From Sphingomonas sanguinis NBRC 13937 (lineage in GTDB: Bacteria; Pseudomonadota; Alphaproteobacteria; Sphingomonadales; Sphingomonadaceae): a stretch of DNA of 55,570 nt. A model generated the notes under the pieces. That model was not told where the DNA came from. It did no database searches and saw nothing but the letters and a program-made list of their open reading frames with translations. This document shows positions 50,198 to 55,570 of the stretch, piece after piece. Both the position numbers and the translations under genes were made by a program. Position 1 is the first letter of the stretch. Every line of letters begins with the position of its first letter. The stretch is from the NCBI RefSeq assembly GCF_001591005.1, contig NZ_BCTY01000023.1, positions 1 to 55,570 of the forward strand. Direction: 5' to 3'.

Positions 50198-50641
50198 TCA
50201 GGCGGCCAGTCTCCGCCCCTCGCTATCGTCGCTGTCGTTGGCGGGTCGCTCCACCCGGCGCGGGTGAGCGGTCCGACTAGAGGACATCCGCCCGGCCCAG
50301 CGACCGAAAACTGGCCAGCGCGCCAGCAGCGAGGAAGACAGGACAACTGCCATGGCCAGTTCGGCCACACCGCCCCATTCGACCGCCGATGCGAGCATGA
50401 CCAGATCGCCCATTGCCCCGGCAGCCGGGGCGAGCATGCGAATCTCATCGATCTCGAACCAGATGGCGAGGCCCAGTAGCGCGATCCCCAGCGCCATCAT
50501 CGCCATATGCCCCGGCCGCACCCGGCCGAGCAGCCGCGCGGGGGCCTCGACCAACATGCCCGCCAGCCAGCGGCTGACCGGCAGGTCCGGCCAGACGTAA
50601 AGCGTGATCGTCAGCCCCAGCAGCAACAGCGTCGCGGTCAT
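50198..50641 (-). CDS. Membrane protein of unknown function upstream of cyoA
   Basis: 147 residues with a hydrophobic N-terminal helix (TATLLLLGLTITLYV), a second at about 46-62 (MAMMALGIALLGLAIWF) and a third at about 82-106. A basic and acidic soluble tail follows. No family recognised. It is on the same strand as cyoABCD, 50 bases upstream, so it may lead that transcript. RBS evidence is good: the complement of 50645-50655 reads AGGGGGGATGAT just before ATG 50641. Confidence 0.7.
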   Translation of the reverse strand: MTATLLLLGLTITLYVWPDLPVSRWLAGMLVEAPARLLGRVRPGHMAMMALGIALLGLAIWFEIDEIRMLAPAAGAMGDLVMLASAVEWGGVAELAMAVVLSSSLLARWPVFGRWAGRMSSSRTAHPRRVERPANDSDDSEGRRLAA

Positions 50642-50719
50642 ATCATCCCCCCTTCGAGGTTTCGATTATGGGGCGACCCCGCCATTTTACCAGAGGCGTG
50701 ACCCCGCTATGCTCGCGCG

Positions 50720-51553
50720 ATGACCCTGCGCAGCGCCCTGTTCCTCCCCGCCTCCAACCCCCGCGCCATCGCCAAGGCGCGTATGCTCGACAGCGATGCG
50801 GTGATCCTCGACCTGGAGGATGCGGTCGCCCCCGATGCCAAGGCCATGGCGCGCGAGGCGGCGGTGACGGCGTTGCGCGAGGGAGGCTTTGGCGAGCGAG
50901 TGCTGGTCGTGCGGACGAACGGGTTCGACAGCCCCCATGCCGCCGACGACCTCGCCGCGCTGGCGGAAACCCGTCCGGCGGCGGTGCTGATCCCCAAGGT
51001 CGATGATGTGGCGACTCTGGCCGCCGCACGCGGGGCGCTAGGGCCCGACGTGCCGCTCTGGGCGATGATCGAGACGTGTCGCGGCATCCTGTCGCTGGGC
51101 GCGATCGCGCAGGCCGCCACGGCGTTGGGACTGACCGCCCTGATCGCCGGGACGAACGACTTGGCGAAGGAGATGCGCCTGCCCTCGCCGCCTGCGCCCG
51201 AGGCGTTGCTGCCCTTGCGTGTCCAGATCGTCGTCGCCGCCCGCAGCGCCGGGCTGATCGCGCTGGACGGCGTATGCAACGCCCTCGACGCCCCCGAACG
51301 GCTGGCGGCGGAATGTGCGGAGGGGCGGCGTCTGGGCTTCGACGGCAAGACGCTGATCCATCCCAACCAGATCGCCACGGCAAATGCGGGGTTCGGCCCG
51401 GACGCGGACGAGATCGCCTGGGCGCGGAGGGTGGTAGCGGCCTTCGCCGATCCCGAGCAAGCGGCGCTGGGCGCGATCCGGCTGGATGGCCAGATGGTCG
51501 AACGCCTGCACCTGGCGGAGGCGGAACGGATCTTGGTGCTCGCTCGCCACTGA
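50720..51553 (+). CDS. CitE-like HpcH/HpaI aldolase (CoA ester lyase)
   Basis: 277-residue TIM-barrel protein of the citrate lyase beta/malyl-CoA lyase family. Signatures in order: RSALFLPASNPRAI, the metal-binding LDLEDAVAP, LIPKVDD, MIETCRGIL with the second metal Glu, AGTNDLAKEMR, and FDGKTLIHPNQI. Related enzymes cleave citramalyl-CoA, malyl-CoA or methylmalyl-CoA, or act as malyl-CoA thioesterases. The position facing pccA-bioB-mutase suggests a role near C3-C5 CoA ester metabolism, but no complete pathway is visible. It is not citrate lyase proper, since no alpha or gamma subunit genes are present. Confidence 0.88.
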   Translation: MTLRSALFLPASNPRAIAKARMLDSDAVILDLEDAVAPDAKAMAREAAVTALREGGFGERVLVVRTNGFDSPHAADDLAALAETRPAAVLIPKVDDVATLAAARGALGPDVPLWAMIETCRGILSLGAIAQAATALGLTALIAGTNDLAKEMRLPSPPAPEALLPLRVQIVVAARSAGLIALDGVCNALDAPERLAAECAEGRRLGFDGKTLIHPNQIATANAGFGPDADEIAWARRVVAAFADPEQAALGAIRLDGQMVERLHLAEAERILVLARH

Positions 51554-51556
51554 CCC

Positions 51557-51682
51557 CACCCCGGCGGAGGCCGGGGTCCAGTTTCCATGCATAGGGTGGC
51601 GCGCATTGTCGTGGCGGGGGAGGTAACGGCGCCCCGCGTTTGATAGCCCATAGCAACTGGACCCCGGCCTTCGCCGGGGTGG
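51557..51682. repeat. CCCCGGC-type mirrored repeat, copy 2
   Basis: Fills the gap between the convergent CitE-like and pccA genes, three bases from one stop and six from the other. The ends are ACCCCGGC-GGAG-GCCGGGGT and ACCCCGGC-CTTC-GCCGGGGT with GTCCAG/CTGGAC adjacent. The core of about 70 bases differs from copies 1 and 3. The position makes it the natural terminator of both genes. Confidence 0.85.
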
Positions 51683-51688
51683 ATTGGT

Positions 51689-53686
51689 TTACTCTAGTTC
51701 CAGGATAACGGCATCCACCGCGAGGCTGTCGCCGGCTTTGGCGGAGATGGTCTTGACGGTGCCCGTCTTGGCGGCGCGCAGGATGTTTTCCATCTTCATC
51801 GCCTCGACCACCGCCAGCGGCTGTCCGGCCTCGACCTGGTCACCCTCGGCAACATCAAGGCGGACGAGCAGGCCCGGCATCGGTGCGATGAGGAACTTCG
51901 ACAGGTCGGGCGGCACCTTTTCGATGAGGTGCTGAGCGTAAGGGGCGGCGCGGGCGGGGAGCACGCGGACCAAGTGGCTGGCCCCGCGCGTGGTTAGCTT
52001 GAAGCCGGTGCGGGTCTTGGCGATGCGGACGTGGAGGGTTTCGCCGTTCTCGTCCTCCACCGCGATCATCCGGTCTCCCGGCGTATAGGCGATGGCGAGG
52101 TCGAGCTCGGCGCCGTCGACGCTGATCCCGTCGGTCGAGACGTTGACCACATGGTCCTGCCCGCCGATCCGCACCATCCAGTCGGCGGGCGGTTGCAGGC
52201 GGTGGCCGAGCTGGCCGTCGATGCGGCGGGCGCGGTCGGCCTCGGCCGTGGCGGCGAAGGCGGCGACGGCAGCGAGGGTCTGGGTCAGGTCATCGGACGC
52301 CGGCGCGCCCTGGAAGCCTTCGGGATATTCCTCGGCGATGAAGCCGGTGGACAGGGCTCCGCTCCGGAAGCGCGGATGCTGCATCAGCGCCGACACGAAG
52401 TCGATATTGGTCCCCGGCCCGACGATCTCGAACGCGTCGAGCGCGGCGATCTGCGCGTCGATCGCGGCTTCGCGGGTCGGCGCCCAGGTGACCAGCTTGG
52501 CGATCATCGGGTCGTAAAACATGCTGACCTCGCCGCCCTCGGCCACGCCGTCGTCGACGCGGACGCGCGTTTCGTCGTCCGCATGCTCGGCGGGCGGGTT
52601 GTAGCGGACCAGCCGCCCGGTCGAGGGCAGGAAGCCGCGATACGGGTCCTCGGCATAGACGCGGTTTTCGATCGCCCAGCCGGTCAGGGTCACATCGTCC
52701 TGGCCGAACGCCAGCGGCTCTCCGGCGGCGACGCGGATCATCTGCTCGACCAGATCGAGGCCGGTGATCTCTTCCGTCACCGGATGCTCGACCTGAAGCC
52801 GGGTGTTCATCTCGAGGAAGTAGAAGCTTTGGCCGGTGGTATCCGCCCCCGACACGATCAGCTCGACGGTGCCCGCCGAATAATAGCCGACCGCCCGCGC
52901 CAGCGCGACCGCCTGCTCGCCCATGGCGCGGCGCATCTCGGGGGTGACGAAGGGCGACGGGGCTTCCTCGACCACCTTCTGGTGGCGGCGCTGGACCGAA
53001 CATTCGCGCTCGCCGAGATAGACGATGTTGCCATGTTGATCGCCCAGCACCTGGATTTCGATATGGCGCGGGCTCTCGATGAACTTCTCGATGAAGACGC
53101 GGTCGTCGCCGAAGCTGGCGAGGCCTTCGCGCTTGGTCGCCTCGAAGCCTTCGCGCACGTCCGCCTCGGACCAGGCGAGCCGCATGCCCTTGCCGCCGCC
53201 ACCGGCCGACGCCTTCATCATGACCGGGAAGCCGATGTCGGTGGCGATACGCACCGCTTCCTCGGTGTCGGCGATCTCGCCCAGATAGCCGGGGACGACG
53301 TTGACGCCCGCAGCCTTGGCGAGCTTCTTCGATTCGATCTTGTCACCCATCGCGGCGATCGCGTTCGGCGGCGGACCGATAAAGGCGATGCCCGCCTCGG
53401 CGCAGGCCTCCGCGAAGCTCTCGCGCTCGGACAGGAAGCCGTAACCGGGGTGGATGGCGTCGGCACCGGTCGCCTTAGCAGCGGCGAGGATCAGCTCGGC
53501 CTTCAGATAGCTTTCGGCGGCGGGTGCGGGGCCGAGGCGCACCGCTTCATCGGCCAGCCGGACATGCGGGGCGCTGGCGTCGGCGTCCGAATAGACCGCG
53601 ACGGTGGCGATGCCCATCGCGCGGGCGGTGCGGATCACCCGGCACGCGATTTCCCCGCGATTGGCGATCAGGATTTTCTGGAACAC
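51689..53686 (-). CDS. pccA: Propionyl/acetyl-CoA carboxylase biotin-carrying alpha subunit
   Basis: 665-residue two-function subunit. Biotin carboxylase domain: start QKILIANRGEIACRVIRTA, ATP-grasp loop KASAGGGGKGMR, EMNTRLQVEHPVTE. A BT-type linker domain follows from about 480, and the C-terminal biotinyl domain carries the acceptor lysine K631 in EAMKMEN. The protein carboxylates biotin with ATP and bicarbonate and works with a beta subunit not in the window. The neighbours (mutase and bioB on the same strand) favour propionyl-CoA carboxylase over methylcrotonyl- or acetyl-CoA carboxylase. Confidence 0.92.
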   Translation of the reverse strand: MFQKILIANRGEIACRVIRTARAMGIATVAVYSDADASAPHVRLADEAVRLGPAPAAESYLKAELILAAAKATGADAIHPGYGFLSERESFAEACAEAGIAFIGPPPNAIAAMGDKIESKKLAKAAGVNVVPGYLGEIADTEEAVRIATDIGFPVMMKASAGGGGKGMRLAWSEADVREGFEATKREGLASFGDDRVFIEKFIESPRHIEIQVLGDQHGNIVYLGERECSVQRRHQKVVEEAPSPFVTPEMRRAMGEQAVALARAVGYYSAGTVELIVSGADTTGQSFYFLEMNTRLQVEHPVTEEITGLDLVEQMIRVAAGEPLAFGQDDVTLTGWAIENRVYAEDPYRGFLPSTGRLVRYNPPAEHADDETRVRVDDGVAEGGEVSMFYDPMIAKLVTWAPTREAAIDAQIAALDAFEIVGPGTNIDFVSALMQHPRFRSGALSTGFIAEEYPEGFQGAPASDDLTQTLAAVAAFAATAEADRARRIDGQLGHRLQPPADWMVRIGGQDHVVNVSTDGISVDGAELDLAIAYTPGDRMIAVEDENGETLHVRIAKTRTGFKLTTRGASHLVRVLPARAAPYAQHLIEKVPPDLSKFLIAPMPGLLVRLDVAEGDQVEAGQPLAVVEAMKMENILRAAKTGTVKTISAKAGDSLAVDAVILELE

Positions 53687-53741
53687 GGGGATACCTCTCC
53701 TTTTATGTCGTTGGTCCGTGTCGTCTGTCGTTTGGGAAGCT

Positions 53742-53869
53742 CCACCCCGGCGAAGGCCGGGGTCCAGTTTCCCTTTGGCCGATGGCGCACCGTCGCTCCT
53801 CGGGGGAGGCCCATGCGTCGCGCCATCGAGGGCTTACCGCAACTGGACCCCGGCCTTCGCCGGGGTGGT
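53742..53869. repeat. CCCCGGC-type mirrored repeat, copy 3
   Basis: Lies between bioB and pccA (both minus strand), 21 bases from the bioB stop. The ends are perfect mirrored hairpins ACCCCGGC-GAAG-GCCGGGGT plus GTCCAG/CTGGAC. The core holds an inner stem GATGGCGC (53781-53788) and GCGCCATC (53819-53826). The right flank GGTGGTCAGGATGAG resembles GGTGGTCATGATGGG beside copy 1, so the unit may extend a little past the hairpin. Confidence 0.85.
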
Positions 53870-53889
53870 CAGGATGAGTGGCAAACGCG

Positions 53890-54915
53890 TCACTCCGCGG
53901 CGACCCGCATCGGCTCGGCGCCTTCCATCGGCTTCAGGCCCAGCTTGGCGAACAGCGCCGCATCGGCATCGTCGCCCGCATTGCCCGCGGTCAGCAGCTT
54001 GTCGCCGGTGAAGATCGAGTTCGCGCCCGCCAGGAAGCACAGCGCCTGGGTGGCAGCCGACATGCTCTCGCGGCCCGCCGACAGGCGGACCATGCTCATC
54101 GGCATGGTGATGCGCGCGACCGCGACGGTGCGGACGAACTCGATATCATCGATCCGCGCCAGCGGCGTGTCGGCGAGCATATCGCCCAGCACCGTGCCCT
54201 TGACCGGGACCAGCGCATTGACCGGCACGCTTTCGGGATGGCGCGGCAGGGTGGCCAGCGCATGGACGAAACCAACCCGGTCGCCGCGCGTCTCGCCCAT
54301 GCCGACGATGCCGCCGCAGCAGACCGAAATCCCCGCCTCGCGCACGTTCGACAGCGTCTCTAGCCGGTCCTCGAAACAGCGCGTGGTGATGACGTTGGCG
54401 TAGTTTTCGGGGCTCGTGTCGATATTGTGGTTGTAGTAATCGAGGCCCGCCTCGGCCAGCCGTTGCGCCTGGGGCGCATCGAGCATGCCCAGCGTCATGC
54501 AGGTTTCCAGCCCCATGGCCTTCACGCCCTCGACCATGGCGACGACCTTGTCCATGTCGCGCTCCTTCGGGCTGCGCCACGCCGCGCCCATGCAGAAACG
54601 CTGCGAGCCCGCCGCCTTGGCCTCGGCCGCCGCCGCGAGGACCGCTTGCACGTCCATCAGCTTTTCGGCCTTCACGTCGCTTTCGGCCGAGGCGCTCTGC
54701 GAGCAATAACCGCAATCCTCGGGACAGCCGCCGGTCTTGATCGAGCACAAGGTGCACAACTGCACCTCATCCGCCGCATGATGCGCACGGTGCACTTCCG
54801 CTGCCCGGAACAGCAGCTCGGTGAAGGGCAGGTCGAACAGCGCGCTGATCTCGGCGCGGGTCCAGTCGGTGCGCAAGGTCGTTGCCTCGGGGCGGAGCGC
54901 GGTGGTCGTCGTCAT
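53890..54915 (-). CDS. bioB: Biotin synthase
   Basis: 341-residue radical-SAM enzyme inserting sulfur into dethiobiotin. The SAM-cluster cysteines are in the block [15 protein letters not shown]. The second-cluster residues include C in FCMGAAW, C in TCMTLGM, C in ISVCCGG and R in VRLSAGRE. Start: ATG 54915 has AGGA nine bases upstream. An ATG at 54933 overlapping the mutase stop (ATGA) would add six residues and may be used through coupling. Other bio genes are absent. Placement between mutase and PccA links biotin supply to the biotin-carrying carboxylase. Confidence 0.95.
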   Translation of the reverse strand: MTTTTALRPEATTLRTDWTRAEISALFDLPFTELLFRAAEVHRAHHAADEVQLCTLCSIKTGGCPEDCGYCSQSASAESDVKAEKLMDVQAVLAAAAEAKAAGSQRFCMGAAWRSPKERDMDKVVAMVEGVKAMGLETCMTLGMLDAPQAQRLAEAGLDYYNHNIDTSPENYANVITTRCFEDRLETLSNVREAGISVCCGGIVGMGETRGDRVGFVHALATLPRHPESVPVNALVPVKGTVLGDMLADTPLARIDDIEFVRTVAVARITMPMSMVRLSAGRESMSAATQALCFLAGANSIFTGDKLLTAGNAGDDADAALFAKLGLKPMEGAEPMRVAAE

Positions 54916-54929
54916 CACGTCGTATCCTG

Positions 54930-55570
54930 TCATTCGCCCGTCTCGGGCGGCATATTATGGCCCAGCAGCCTCAGCACATCCTCGGCCGCCTTCACAAGGT
55001 TGGTGCCGGGGCCGAAAATCGCCTGCACCCCGGCATCATAGAGCGCCTGATAGTCCTGTGCGGGAATAACGCCACCCGCGATGACCTTGATATCGGCACG
55101 GCCTGCGTCGCGGAGGTGGCCGATCAGCTCGGGGATCAGCGTCTTGTGCCCGGCCGCCAGGCTGGAGGCGCCGACCACATCGACGTCGCGGGCCAGCGCC
55201 AGTTGCGCGGCTTCCTCCGGCGTCTGGAAGAGCGCGCCGGGCACCACCTTGAATCCCAGATCGCCGAACATCGAGGAAACGAGGTTCGCGCCCCGGTCAT
55301 GGCCGTCCTGGCCCATCTTGGCGACGAAGAGCCGCGGCTTGCGGCCCAGGCGGCGCTCCACCGCCTCGACCCCTCGCAGCAGGCGGGCCCAGCGCTCGTC
55401 CTCGCCGTAAGCGCCGCCATAGATGCCCGACACCGGGGTCGGCTGGGTGCCATAGCGGCCGAACACATCCTCCAGCGCGGCGGAGATTTCTCCGAGCGTC
55501 GCCCGCGCCCGTGCCGCTTCCACCGCCAGCGCCAGAAGATTCGCCCCCATTCCTCCCCCAGCGGGGGAGG
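54930..55570 (-). CDS. scpA: Methylmalonyl-CoA mutase, C-terminal part (gene runs off the right edge)
   Basis: The last about 213 codons of the large mutase subunit, which converts methylmalonyl-CoA to succinyl-CoA. The segment [27 protein letters not shown] end of the catalytic barrel is followed by a linker and the B12-binding domain, with the cobalt-ligand motif DGHDRG ([10 protein letters not shown]), then [10 protein letters not shown] and AGGVIP. The frame is open to the edge of the window. The codons at the edge translate as SPAGGG and are formed by a hairpin that matches a REP-like repeat end. An internal ATG at 55550 would otherwise be the only start. Overlaps the alternative bioB start by ATGA. 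Confidence 0.93.
   Translation of the reverse strand, partial: SPAGGGMGANLLALAVEAARARATLGEISAALEDVFGRYGTQPTPVSGIYGGAYGEDERWARLLRGVEAVERRLGRKPRLFVAKMGQDGHDRGANLVSSMFGDLGFKVVPGALFQTPEEAAQLALARDVDVVGASSLAAGHKTLIPELIGHLRDAGRADIKVIAGGVIPAQDYQALYDAGVQAIFGPGTNLVKAAEDVLRLLGHNMPPETGE
55549..55570. repeat. REP-like outer hairpin, copy H, inside the mutase frame (cut by the edge)
   Basis: CCTCCCCC-AGC-GGGGGAGG is a perfect eight-pair hairpin preceded by ATT, as at the edges of copies C and F (ATTCCTCCCC). Compared with the usual CCTCCCCT-GCA-AGGGGAGG, the innermost pair is C-G instead of T-A on both arms. Only the outer hairpin is in the window, so membership of the family is likely but not certain. 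Confidence 0.5.

Overview
The window looks like a chromosomal segment of a Sphingomonas-like alphaproteobacterium. The support is the high G+C content (about two thirds in most genes), the gene order tsaB-rimI-fur-plsC-miaB-phoH-ybeY-corC-lnt-metK-trmB known from alphaproteobacteria, a Fur-family protein without the usual CxxC pairs, a plant-type GshA, and closest recall of sphingomonad proteins. No rRNA, tRNA, CRISPR array, prophage or transposase gene was found. The species assignment is inference.

Layout. 1-8.1 kb: ClC-type channel, typA (minus), a large M16 peptidase (minus), and an AspH-like hydroxylase. 8.2-26.1 kb: the translation, tRNA-modification and envelope block, starting with an Nfu scaffold and a RutE-like reductase and ending with metK and trmB. 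This block is broken twice. A 4.1 kb insert between corC and lnt holds two secreted proteins of low G+C, a sorbosone-dehydrogenase-like protein, a VOC protein and a PHA-granule-associated protein. A 1.8 kb insert between metK and trmB holds a secreted protein and a formate/nitrite-type channel. 26.1-35.2 kb: small hypotheticals, a membrane methyltransferase, gshA and rsmE (minus), ppk2, a family 2 glycosyltransferase, ubiA and mntH. 35.3-46.2 kb: a complete glycogen cluster, glgP-glgB-glgC-glgA-pgm-glgX, several genes translationally coupled. 46.2-50.6 kb: cyoABCD quinol oxidase (minus) and a small membrane protein. 50.7-55.6 kb: a CitE-like lyase, then (minus) the C-terminal part of methylmalonyl-CoA mutase, bioB and the biotin-carrying propionyl-CoA carboxylase subunit, which together convert propionyl-CoA to succinyl-CoA.

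The glycogen genes form a closed cycle: Pgm makes glucose-1-phosphate, GlgC activates it, GlgA and GlgB build the polymer, and GlgP and GlgX take it apart. BioB beside the carboxylase fits, because that enzyme carries biotin.

The least ordinary material is between genes. One family of 115-145 bp mirrored repeats has invariant outer hairpins and inner stems whose sequence differs from copy to copy while base pairing is kept. A second family has CCCCGGC/GCCGGGG hairpin ends. Nearly all intact copies lie within about 40 bases of a stop codon, and one half-copy lies inside the reading frame of the mutase at the right edge. There is also a perfect 9-base inverted repeat just before metK that looks like a methionine-regulon operator.
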